This document shows positions 44,606-53,922 of a DNA stretch of 64,000 nt, in pieces (the first letter of the stretch is position 1; every line of letters starts with the position of its first letter). Below the pieces are notes generated by a model, which was given only the letters and a program-made list of their open reading frames with translations, had not been told where the DNA came from and made no database searches. The stretch is taken from NCBI RefSeq assembly GCF_002878395.1, contig NC_061115.1, positions 212,006,938-212,070,937 of the forward strand, read 5' to 3'. The DNA is from Capsicum annuum (lineage: Eukaryota > Streptophyta > Magnoliopsida > Solanales > Solanaceae). Both the position numbers and the translations under genes were made by a program.

Positions 44606-45175
44606 ATGAGACCAACAGGACAACCTCCTGCAGACAAAGGCAAAGGTGTAGCTTCGTCTTCAGAGTCGTATCAACAGACAATGTTAGGTAATTTAAATTT
44701 TAGACCATTAGAATATTTAGAGACAATGGAAAGAATTCACTTCGGACCATTTAATTTAATTGCTTACCCTGAGAGTAATATATCTTTTAGAGTAAGACCA
44801 AATTACATTTTAGATAGACCCCAAAGGTGTTTAGTAGATAACCTTTGGATCTCTTATAATAAACAAAACCGTAATAATTTTATGGCATCCATGAACTCTT
44901 TATGTCATTACATGGCAGAAAAGAGTAGGCCTAGGTTTAAATACTATGTAGTCATTCATGGAAAAACTAACGAAATTTTCCAAACATGGTTAGAAGTGTT
45001 AGATTCAATACAAGGAATGTTAGATTCAATACAAGGTTTTAAAGCCCCTCTTTTTAAAGGTTTTAATGATTTTACCGAAGCCACCAATCATGCTAGAGGA
45101 TATGTAGGACCAAACTACTATATATCTCCTTCACTCAGACAAAATCCAGATCAAATACCTCAGTATAATTTGTAA
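44606..45175 (+). CDS. EPRV-2 ORF4, viroplasmin-type protein
   Basis: The 189-codon frame begins 27 bases after the polyprotein stop. Residues 110-160 hold KYYVVIHGKTNEIF, WLEV, LFKGFNDFTEATNHAR and VGPNYY, which fit the caulimovirus VI / RNase H1 N-terminal viroplasmin fold. In caulimoviruses this fold sits in the inclusion-body transactivator. Badnaviruses normally lack such an ORF, so its presence after a badna-like polyprotein is unusual. A 21-base in-frame repeat (LDSIQGM) occurs at about 45000-45040. Much shorter than caulimoviral P6 (about 500 residues). No stops. Confidence 0.7.
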   Translation: MRPTGQPPADKGKGVASSSESYQQTMLGNLNFRPLEYLETMERIHFGPFNLIAYPESNISFRVRPNYILDRPQRCLVDNLWISYNKQNRNNFMASMNSLCHYMAEKSRPRFKYYVVIHGKTNEIFQTWLEVLDSIQGMLDSIQGFKAPLFKGFNDFTEATNHARGYVGPNYYISPSLRQNPDQIPQYNL

Positions 45176-45217
45176 AAAGAGACTGGAAAAATTATCTTCT
45201 GTAACCATTGTTTTTCA

Positions 45218-45883
45218 ATGACGGAGAATTTCAAGAAACTAAATGCCCAGAAAGAATCACTCCTCGTGGAAAACGCTAGATTAATAAAGCAGATACAATT
45301 ATTAGAAGCAAGACTCAACCAGCAGACAAATGTAAACAAGACGGATGCAAAAACACAGACTCGGACTCAGAGTTCTCCATCTCCTCAAAAAATGGATGAG
45401 AAGGGTGTGCATTTCCCACTAAATGCTCAGAAATCCACTGTACCAGATGTTGGTACAGCTAGTCCGGTTCAAACGGTGACCGGTAAAAACAAATCAAACC
45501 CGTTAATGGCTGTCACTTTGCCAAAAAGTGAAAATGAAGGGTGTTCTTCATCAAAAAATAAGTTAACAAGATCAGGAAATAAGATTTTAAAGAAGACTTT
45601 AATATCTAAAAGAAAAAATAAAACAATAGAGACTATAATTAAACAGACTTTAGAGAGATTTTTCAGCAACCAGACACAAGATAAACATATGAATGGACAG
45701 CCAGACGGACAACCCACTAATTTAGACAGAATTGTCCCAGAGATAAATAATACAGATAATAATTCAGCAAGATCAGACGAAGAAGATAGTATTGCACACT
45801 TCCAGGACGCTCAGGATCCATATGAAGACGATGACTCAGGAATGAGCTTCGACTCAATTTCCCTGCACAACTTGGATACATAA
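45218..45883 (+). CDS. EPRV-2 ORF5, coiled-coil and acidic protein
   Basis: The 221-codon frame starts at 45218 with a coiled coil (NAQKESLLVENARLIKQIQL), then Ser/Thr/Gln-rich sequence, a basic Lys-rich tract and an acidic, Asp-rich C-terminus (DPYEDDDSGMSFDS). I do not recognise it. By position it could be the equivalent of the last ORF of Tungrovirus or of the second half of a transactivator; this is a guess. No stops interrupt it. Confidence 0.5.
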   Translation: MTENFKKLNAQKESLLVENARLIKQIQLLEARLNQQTNVNKTDAKTQTRTQSSPSPQKMDEKGVHFPLNAQKSTVPDVGTASPVQTVTGKNKSNPLMAVTLPKSENEGCSSSKNKLTRSGNKILKKTLISKRKNKTIETIIKQTLERFFSNQTQDKHMNGQPDGQPTNLDRIVPEINNTDNNSARSDEEDSIAHFQDAQDPYEDDDSGMSFDSISLHNLDT

Positions 45884-46189
45884 GACAATATACAATTTGT
45901 ATTATTAGCTGGTATAGTCAGGTGGGGATGCCCACTTTATGTCTTGTAATAATCAGGGTTGTCAGAGTGCTTCCTTTATCACTACTTTCCAAAAGAAAGA
46001 AAAACTATTGAAGCGCGCGTCAAAATAAGTCTGAAAGAAGAATTAATAATGCATGTGACGATGGGGCCCAAAAGAGTACCCGGCTTGCATTATTAAAGAT
46101 TCTTTCTTATCTCTTATCTTTAAGTTCCGGCCACATGTGTTTAGGCCACGTAGTAATCCTTAGAACCACTACTTTATCTAGTTTTTGCC

Positions 46190-46196
46190 TATAAAA
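46190..46196 (+). promoter_or_regulatory. EPRV-2 TATA box
   Basis: TATAAAA in the context TGCCTATAAAAGGCG is a strong plant TATA box, placed between the last large ORF and the primer site where the pregenomic promoter is expected. Confidence 0.8.
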
Positions 46197-46331
46197 GGCG
46201 TACATTTCTTAGAAGGAAGGCAGAGTGAAATCAACCAACTTTAAAACCTACTTGAAATGTTTAAACCCTTCCTCCCAAAAAACTTATCCAAGCCAGTCTT
46301 TCTTGTATAAACTTTGTATCATTGTGATTTA

Positions 46332-46337
46332 AATAAA
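46332..46337 (+). terminator. EPRV-2 poly(A) signal
   Basis: AATAAA lies about 140 bases downstream of the TATA box, the position of the caulimovirid pregenomic RNA poly(A) signal. Confidence 0.6.
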
Positions 46338-46982
46338 AGTTTCAAGTTTTCTATTCGATCTTAAGGGGGTTCCCGAAAGGGAAACCTCTCTCCTAGTTAC
46401 TTCATGTAAGTTCTTATTTACATATTTTCCCCACAAAAATATTTATGTTCTTATATCCATGTTTAACGTTATTCTACATATTTTTTTGTAACTCATGTAA
46501 ATTAACTTATCTATAAAATTATTACCCTTAGTATATGGTTAGCCTCTTGATTTCTTAATACCAACGATGGATTAACCTGTAAATTCCTAGGAATTCTGGC
46601 TTTGATAGTCCAATAGGTCTGCAAAATAGACAAAGGACGAGTGTTAGCTACCAGACAAAAATTTTTCGAGGTGTGGTTAAAGAAGTATGATGTTAAGAAC
46701 ATAGATTAAGCGGAAGAGATAAACAGGGTAAAGTGGAAAAAAAACTCTGGGGAAAATATAAACTATAAGAATGATAAACATGAAGAAACAGTAGGAAAGA
46801 GGGAGTACTGAGTAGGTTTTACAAACTGATATACTAAAAAATCAATCATTATTCACTGAAATATATCCTCGTTTTTATTATCTTTGATTATCTTTGTGAA
46901 ATATAATATTTTATTGAAATATAATATTATTGATTGAAATATACCACTGTTTCACTGTTTTTATTGAAATATAAAACTGTTT

Positions 46983-46994
46983 TGGTATCAGAGC
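46983..46994 (+). promoter_or_regulatory. EPRV-2 minus-strand primer site (tRNA-iMet)
   Basis: TGGTATCAGAGC matches the initiator-Met tRNA 3' end over 12 bases. The bases after it (GAGAAGG) do not follow the longer match seen in EPRV-1. Confidence 0.85.
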
Positions 46995-47047
46995 GAGAAG
47001 GTTTTGGGAACATTACCTACTAACTCGCAAAAGTTTATAAACTTTAT

Positions 47048-47344
47048 ATGAAAAGACATAGATCCTTCCAAGACATAAGGTGTAGCTATTTCTATTTATA
47101 TAGAGAAATCAGAAAAAGAAATAATATAATAACTAGAAAACATAATCTAGAAGAAAGTTGAAGAAGGTTATTAGAAGCAAATAGATTACATAAATCCTAT
47201 AATATATCTAGACAAGTTTGTGAAGATTTAGTAAGCGCGTTAAATTGGGAAATACAAGGTTGTGAGAGAGATTTAGAAAATAATATTTCAGGAATAAAGT
47301 GGCTTAAGGAACGAATTAAGAGAAAATCTTATCAATTAGGATAA
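47048..47344 (+). pseudogene. EPRV-2 first small ORF after the primer site
   Basis: The frame starts at 47048 (MKRHRSFQDIRCSYFYLYRE), has a TGA at 47159-47161 and ends at 47342-47344. It is basic and helical. It is followed three bases later by the next ORF. I do not recognise it. Confidence 0.45.
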
Positions 47345-47347
47345 TAA

Positions 47348-47683
47348 ATGCCAATAAGATATATTGAGTGTATTAGACAAATACAACGTCAATATTATAG
47401 AGAATTTGCTTATAAACATCAGCTTGTAAAAATTCGGAAACAATTTGCAGAAAGATTAGAATTGTTAAATAAAGAAATAAGAAACCTAGAAATAGATATT
47501 TTAAATTTTAAAGAAACAGACGAAATAATTACCATAACATCTAACTATTATAAAAAAACATTAATTAGCGAACAATCTAGGCTGATAGAAAATATACAAG
47601 AAGTAGAATTGGATATAACCTATACGAATAATAGATTGAAATATCAAACTAAGCTAAGCAAAAAATACCTTAACTTATATTAA
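47348..47683 (+). CDS. EPRV-2 second small ORF, helical
   Basis: The 111-codon frame (MPIRYIECIRQIQRQYYREF) is basic at first and then coiled-coil-like. Its last six or seven codons lie in the 21-base terminal redundancy. In a circular genome it would end at 38471, just inside the ORF1 opening at 38467; here it ends at 47681-47683 in flanking DNA. Function unknown. Confidence 0.5.
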   Translation: MPIRYIECIRQIQRQYYREFAYKHQLVKIRKQFAERLELLNKEIRNLEIDILNFKETDEIITITSNYYKKTLISEQSRLIENIQEVELDITYTNNRLKYQTKLSKKYLNLY

Positions 47684-47689
47684 AATGTA

Positions 47690-48344
47690 ATTAAAAAAAC
47701 ACCCCTACGTGAAACCAAAAAATAATAATAATAACTTTTTTAAAAAAAAAAAAAACATTCTCCCTTAGAAGACTTTTCAATAGATAAAATCATTTAATTT
47801 TTTCTTTAATTTTTATTTTATTAAATAAATATATAGAATGGAATTAAGAGTCCTAAAATATATAAATATGAAACCCGAAACATATAGGAAAATTAAAAGT
47901 CCTAAAATATATGGAAGGAAATTAAGAGTCCTAAAATAGAAAAAATATATTTCTTAAAAAAACAAAAATTACCATAGATATAGCTATTATGATGTACCAT
48001 AAATTACTTGATAACTTGGTACCAACCTAAAACTAAAAAAATAATAATTAAAAAAAAAAAAAAACACCTGACGTAAAACCCACAAAAACTATATAATAAT
48101 AAAAAAATTATAATTAAAAAAATTCATAAATAATATAATAATAAAAAAATTTGTAATTAAAAAAATCCAAAATAATATAATAATAAAATAAATTATAACT
48201 AAAAAAAAGCCCACTACGTGAAACCAAAAAAATAATATACTAATTAATGCATATCTATTCCACCAAAAAATATATAATAGCATAATTAAAAAATTATAAT
48301 TACAAAAAAAATTACCCCTACGTGAAACCAAAAAAAATAATATA
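47690..48344. repeat. AT-rich filler with repeated CTACGTGAAACC motifs
   Basis: Between EPRV-2 and the right inverted repeat the phrase CTACGTGAAACC(A)n recurs at about 47705, 48214 and 48318, with a variant near 48068. The phrase AGTCCTAAAATA recurs at about 47849, 47890 and 47927. No gene is visible. Confidence 0.6.
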
Positions 48345-48597
48345 ATATAAAGGAGGAGCCATTTTTGGACTTAAATTTAATGTTAAGGGTATTTTTTATT
48401 CAAATAGGTGGATGGAGGGGTATTTTTGAATCAATAGGGGAAGAAGGGCATTTTTGAGTCATTTCTAATACATTAAGGGTATTTTTGAGCCAAATAGATG
48501 GATGAAAGGGTATTTTGAGCCTAAAGATAGAATGAGGGTATTTGTGTACCATTTTCAATAGTTGAAGGCTATATTAGACCCTTTTCCGTTATTTATA

Positions 48598-49229
48598 TAG
48601 TCCACTTTTTTGCAAAATACTGAACAATTTGATGAAAAAGAAATTTTATTAAACTAATGCATATGATTAGACTTATATTGTTTATCTTGGTTAGTATATA
48701 TGCAACGGGAGATTCCGCTCCATAGTATAGAAAAATAAGTTGAAAGACCTCAAATGTTAAATCAAAAAAAGGCGATAAGTGGGTCTCACAAGATTATTAA
48801 ATTAAAAAGGATAAAATTATTTAAATAATTGAAACGGTTGTTGGGACAATTAAAGTTATTTGATAACTTTGTTAGTTGTCTCAATATAAAATCGAGGTTG
48901 ACTATCAAAGTTGTCGAACAACTTTGATAGTTATTGAGACAACCTTTTTAGTTGTTGGAACGAAAATATATAAATAAAAAAAAAAACTGAATTTGTTTTT
49001 TGTCCATTTTACCTAATTCTTAAAATTTAAAGTATCCTAACTTAATTGACAAATTTGTTTGTCCCTTTTAATTCAAAGTCCCTCCATAGTAATTTTTTTT
49101 TAGTATTTTTAGTTTTATCTTTTTTTCATAAGAAATATTTATTAATTTTTATACATAAAAAATTTTAATTTTTTTTCTATTCAATTTCTAAGTGGCTTAT
49201 AATTTGATTGATCATATTTAAAATGACCC
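48598..49229. other. Non-coding, with two hairpins
   Basis: No gene is visible. A hairpin with perfect 14-base arms and a CGA loop lies at 48901-48931 and is enclosed by perfect 12-base arms at 48875-48886 and 48932-48943. A smaller one (AAAGTTAT, TTG, ATAACTTT) lies at about 48852-48870. Confidence 0.75.
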
Positions 49230-49782
49230 AAAGAAGGGTAATCCTATATCAACACTATTGTTTGTAGTGTGTATGAAATACCTCTCTAGAATAATAAAGT
49301 GGGTGGCTGCTCAACCTGGTTTTCAATTTCATACTAAATGTAGGAATATCAAATTAAATTATTTGTGATTTTCAGATAACATGTTGATATTTGTAAGGGA
49401 GAATTCCTACCTATAATGCTGACTGCTCAGATGTCTACATTCTTTTTCTGACACATCGGGTCTTAACACTAATGCTTCCAAATCTAACATATTTCAAGCC
49501 AACATAGATGAAAGGACATTGGATGATATTGGTGAATTGACTGGCTATGAGAAGGGAACTATGCCTTTCAGATATTTTATTGTACCCATACATGCAAAGA
49601 AAAAAAAAAATTTACCACTGGATTATGAGGTACTGATTGATAAAATGGCAAGCAGGATTAGTGGTTGGCGGTCGGAAAATCAGTCATATGCAGACAGAGT
49701 ATTGCTGATCAATTAAGCATTGCTCCAAATACACACCTATCGGTCCTCCGTGCCTTTGCTATCTACCAGGGTGTTAAATTAA
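49230..49782 (+). pseudogene. L1-B ORF2, second half of RT
   Basis: The piece restarts with a copy of the last 39 bases before the break and then goes on as CMKYLSRIIKWVAAQPGF. The catalytic box reads FSDN (about 49370) instead of F-A-D-D, with a stop just before. Further residues (NASKSNIFQANIDE, ASRISGWRSENQSYADRVLL) are typical for the thumb of plant L1 RT. It is cut at 49782 by the next insertion. Confidence 0.85.
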
Positions 49783-50271
49783 AGGAAAAAGACTCAAATA
49801 TGTCATTGAACAATCAGAAATGTCATCCGTTAAAAGTTGGACTCATTATGTCCCGTTACAAAACTGGCTCATCATTGCAATTACTTTTTAACAGCCGGTT
49901 TTTAAAAACTGTCTTGTCACGTGGCAGCTTATTAGAGGGTCACGTCATTTTTTATTTTATTTTATTTTTTTTAAAAAAAAAAATTTCTTTTAAAATTTTT
50001 TTTTGATCCATTCAAAAAAATCCACTCAATTTTTTGATCCATTAAAAATTAATTTGATCTACGCTTTTAAAATTTGATTAATTTTTCATGATCAAACAAA
50101 TACTTAAAGAATTATTTTTTAAAAAAATCTACAACTAAAATTTATAACCAAACGCTAATCTAACTAAGCATATAGTATGTCTTAGCATACATGAAATATT
50201 TTGTCAGTCGAATGTAAGTAACTTTTTATTTTTTTATTTTTTCATTAAGCATAGAATGACATCATCAGCAT

Positions 50272-50471
50272 CAGGGGCGGCTCAAGCAAATTTATGGCCT
50301 AAGGCAAAAATCAAACGGAGGCCTTTTATAGAAATTTTTTTGTTTTTCTATAAATAGTATTTAATATATTTCTTAAAATTTGTAATTTATTAAAACTAAA
50401 CAAAAATAGGCCCCTCAAATTTTGGGGTCTTAGGCGGCTGCCTTTTCTCCTAAAGGGTTAAGCCGCCCCTA
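50272..50471. mobile_element. hAT-type MITE (200 bp)
   Basis: The ends CAGGGGCGGCTC and AAGCCGCCCCTA are inverted repeats. A perfect 8-base target duplication ATCAGCAT lies at 50264-50271 and 50472-50479. An 8-base duplication and CAGGGGCGG ends fit the hAT superfamily. It is nested in the long-TIR element. Confidence 0.9.
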
Positions 50472-50734
50472 ATCAGCATTCAACATTTGTACGTAACACT
50501 TTATGCATCATCATTTATCATTGCAAAAACAGGAAGGCGACAACATGCCGACATATATAGTCTACGTAGAGTTGGCAAAATGAGAAGCTAACTATTAATA
50601 ATATAATAATAATATTTGATGTTTATATAACACTTCAGTTTCAACTGAAAAATGACAAAAGTTTTAGTTAACGTGAATCTTTTAAAAAATATAAATATAA
50701 ATAAATAAAGTGATAAAAAGCATGGAGTGTATAC

Positions 50735-50930
50735 TCTCTCCGTTCCCTTTTAGTTACTCGTCCGTCAATTAAAATAGCTATTTTATTATAATATATTTAT
50801 TAAATGATGTTTACTATTGTATTTGAAATTAATTTGAAGAAAAAAACAATTAATATTAAAGGTAAAATATGAAAACAATCTTAATATGTCAAAAATGACA
50901 AAAAAAAAAAAAAAAGAATCGAACGAGAAT
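50735..50930. mobile_element. Stowaway-like MITE remnant
   Basis: The phrase TACTCTCTCCGTTCCCTTTT looks like a left Stowaway-type end. A clear right end is not visible; the segment fades into an A-run near 50900. Confidence 0.35.
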
Positions 50931-51393
50931 GTTTTAAGAACATATTCACGAAAAATTAATCAAATTTTAAAAGTATAGATCAAACTAATTTTCAATTGAT
51001 CAAAAAGTTGCGTGAATTTTTTTTAATGGATCAAATTTTTTTTTTTAATTTTTTAAAAAAATTAAAATAAAAAATGACGTGGCCCTTTAATAAGATGCCA
51101 CGTGGCAAGACTGTTTTTAAAAACCATCTGTTAAAAAGTAATGGCATGGATGGGCTGGTTTTGTAACGGCATGGCATGAATGAGCCCAACTTTTAATGGA
51201 TGGCATAAATGAGTCATTTCTGATTGTTCAGTGGCATATTTGAGCCTTTTCCCTAAATTAAATTAATTATCTCTGCAAAAACTTTTTATGATTTGGAAAA
51301 TCTTACTAATCTAAGCCCCCTCCTATAGCATGGGACTTAGTATGTCCTAAGAAGAACGGTAGTCTAAATATTCCTAACTGTAATAAATGGAAT

Positions 51394-53922
51394 TGTCACG
51401 ATTCGAGACTACCTCCAAGTTGCAACACAGTGCTCGAAACCACAACTGATCCCAAGCTAACCCATGAACTGGCATACTACTTGATAAGCTGATTTAAATT
51501 ATATACAAATTAAATTTACTAAGCAAAATTATGATCATGAGAAAGTCTGAATAAATATAATACTGATAAAGTTTACATCATGATAAAACTGAAGAAAGAA
51601 ACTTGAATTACATGAATAACTCTGACTGACCATCTATGAAACCTCTACTATACTGACTATAGATAGCTGGGACATGCCTCCAACTACCACTAATCAATAC
51701 ATATGAATAATCAAAATAAAGTACATGAAATACAATTGACTGGAGTTCTCAAAATAGTAAAACTCACCACTTGCTGGCTGGAAGCTACAAATTGTCTAAT
51801 TCTGATATATGGGCTAAAACTGGTACCTACATTATGAGACAATATAGCACATAAACATATATGTGGACAGTACTTTGGAATGTACTGAGTAAATGGGGGT
51901 GAATGAAATAAATAAAATTGAATAGATACATACTCTTCAAACATGCATGCTAAGTGCAAGTAGTCTCACCAAGAGACTGAAATCAGCTGAAAGTTGAAGT
52001 ATCTTAAAACATGAGTAACAAACATAATCTGATAAGTTGGTGCATCACTGCACTTAGTTTCTTAAATCTTTACTTTTGTAGGACAAGTAGAAATAAAGCT
52101 GAGAAATAGTAGAACATGAATATTGTATGTAAATCTCATGTAAAGCTAAACATGCTGTAAAACTGAAGTGAGGATCATGTATGGATACTGAGCATGAAAA
52201 CATGAGCATATAAAACTGAGAATGCAAGACCAAGTATAGCATGTACTAACATGATTTGAATAACATGAATAATTTGTAAAACTAACTGAATAAATACTGA
52301 AATCTCTCTAGTTGGTCAAGCAAACCTAAATTGGGATAAACTGAATACAGACTGAAATTGTGGGAGCTATCATGTAACCTACATAACTCAATCTGAGCTA
52401 ATTGGGGTCCAACTTGTAACCCCAGTTGGAAGGGTGTCCATACCTTGCCACAGGTACTAACACATAGTTGTGTGAATCCATTAATCATAAATTCCAACGG
52501 ACTAGGAAGTCAGTCCTAAACTGGCGGGTGACCCGTAAGAGAGTGTCAGTCCTAAACTGACGGGTGACATCTCATAAACCTACGGTAGCTACGTAGTTCT
52601 GGAACTTAGGGACTGCTACTAATGACCCAATCCTAACTGTCAAGTGAGCCCCCATCCCTAGGGTCAGTCGGTGCTAAATTCTACTCCCAACTTAATGACA
52701 CTGGTTTTATTATGGTTCTAACATAACATGGTACTGTACTGATAAGTGCTCAACATGAACATGATAGTCTAAAAATAGTAACCGAAACATGGTATGACTG
52801 ATTTGTAACTTGAAAATGAAAACATATAAAACACATAGGTATCGGGTGTTCATAACTCCCCAGCACTGAATAGTTTGTTTAAATATGATAACAACGTTAA
52901 AACAGTGATATGAAGTCATAATGTAGAGACCCAAAACATTGGACATTCAATACATAAGTATAATAAGTGAATTTAAGCATAGGGACGTATTAAACTTAGG
53001 AGAATAACAATTTCTCATCAAAATTCAAGACAAAACATCAAACTTGTAATTTAAAACATGAATGAGTACAACTCTTATGCTCTTTAGTCCTTTAAATCAC
53101 AAGTTAATGCTATGCTTTCAACACATGAGGGCTTGGGGATAAACCCTAACTTAAAACATGTAAATTTAACTTAAAAATCATAAATTCGGGCACAAGGATG
53201 AAAAATTAACCTTGTTCAAAATCCCACATACCTTAATTAAACGGATTCTTGAAGAAATCTTAAACTCGGAGCTTAATTCGTGAGTTTTTTAGAGAAGCTT
53301 GGATTATTGTTCTTGGGAAGGGGAGAAATTTTACGTGAGTTGTTTTGAGGAAGATGAGCAAATAATGCCCTTTTTTGCTATGAATCATCTTTGGCAGGGG
53401 TTGAGGGGAAATGACTAAACTGCCCCTTGGCCACTTTTTCCCGTGTAAATAACCCTCGTAGCATGACCTTTAGTCCCAGGGAATAGACCTCGCGGCTCGA
53501 CGCGACCCCCAGAAAGGTGGAATAGCCCTCGCGGCGCGAGACTATCGTGACCCCTTATTATTTTTCACGAAAATGGACATAACTTTTCACTCGGGTATTG
53601 GATTAAGGTGAAATTGGTATCAGTGAAAGATAACTCAATTATCTATCATTTGGTGGATATTGAGCTGCAAATTTCACATATATCAAAAGTTGTACACATT
53701 CAAAGTTGACCCTTGTAGAATCGAATACAAAAATTTGGCCAAAGTAAAGACTCTTTGCTCAATTTGATCTACGTGATTCCAATGAACATTTTTTACCTCA
53801 TAAGCACTCTTCTCACTAGGATAATGATCATAACACATGCATTCAAATGTAAATCGTGGAATTAGAGTTTACACAAGTAGGAATGACAGTTTGATTTTTA
53901 GCTAAAAATACGGGGTGTTACA
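51394..53922 (-). repeat. Gypsy LTR, family B (3' LTR)
   Basis: In the given orientation the LTR starts TGTCACGATTCG and ends GGGGTGTTACA, 2.5 kb. The polypurine tract of the minus-strand element follows at 53923-53935 (complement AAGAAGGAGATAA). Its sequence is repeated in part at 57645-59218. It cuts L1-B at 51393. Confidence 0.8.

Larger units (their letters stand above)
45884..46982 (+). promoter_or_regulatory. EPRV-2 intergenic region: promoter and leader
   Basis: Upstream of the TATA lies TGACG at 46056-46060, an as-1-type half site. The TATA box is at 46190-46196. AATAAA lies about 140 bases further on (46332-46337), as in Caulimoviridae, where the poly(A) signal sits in the terminally redundant part of the pregenomic RNA. 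A short hairpin (GGTTCCC, GAAA, GGGAAACC) lies at about 46368-46386. The long AT-rich leader runs to the primer site. Confidence 0.7.
38436..47677 (+). mobile_element. EPRV-2: single complete pararetrovirus genome (badnavirus-like)
   Basis: One genome length (about 9.2 kb) lies on the plus strand: ORF1, ORF2, a polyprotein (movement protein, coat, zinc knuckle, protease, RT, RNase H), a viroplasmin-type ORF, a coiled-coil/acidic ORF, promoter with TATA, tRNA-Met primer site and two small ORFs. A 21-base identical stretch occurs at both ends (38436-38456 and 47657-47677), so the insert is a linearised circle with short terminal redundancy. The small ORF that leaves at the right end would end in the left end at 38471, which fits a circle. 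Lesions are few compared with EPRV-1. RT and coat resemble Badnavirus/Tungrovirus; genus not resolved. Confidence 0.9.
37780..48588. mobile_element. Mutator-like element (10.8 kb) carrying EPRV-2
   Basis: Terminal inverted repeats of about 240 bases lie at 37780-38020 and 48345-48588. Each starts CGGAAAAGGGTCTAATATA and goes on with repeated CAAAAATACCCTT phrases. Perfect 9-base direct repeats TTATTTATA flank the element (37771-37779 and 48589-48597). Long inverted repeats plus a 9-base target duplication are the marks of Mutator-like elements. No transposase is encoded, so it is non-autonomous. Its interior is AT-rich filler plus the EPRV-2 genome at 38436-47677. Confidence 0.85.
49783..51257. 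mobile_element. Long-TIR element (1.5 kb), Mutator-like
   Basis: The ends are inverted copies over about 190-300 bases: the left reads GACTCAAATATGTCATTGAA and the right its near complement at 51215-51245. The 9-base TTAAATTAA occurs on both sides (49774-49782 and 51258-51266), although the AT-rich context leaves the exact ends uncertain by about three bases. There is no coding sequence. It interrupts L1-B. Confidence 0.7.
34090..51393 (+). mobile_element. L1-type LINE (L1-B), split in three by insertions
   Basis: Plus-strand parts: 34090-37357 (leader, ORF1, endonuclease, first half of RT), 49230-49782 (rest of RT) and about 51258-51393 (a stretch with AWDLVCPKKNGSLNIPNC, the usual region after RT). 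The gaps hold an 11.9-kb compound insertion and a 1.5-kb inverted-repeat element. The 3' end is cut at 51393 by a gypsy LTR. Many stops are present. Confidence 0.85.

Noticed and set aside
53460..53550. GC-rich patch as a CpG island promoter of a host gene
   Set aside because: It is repeated at 59100-59200 as part of the gypsy LTR.
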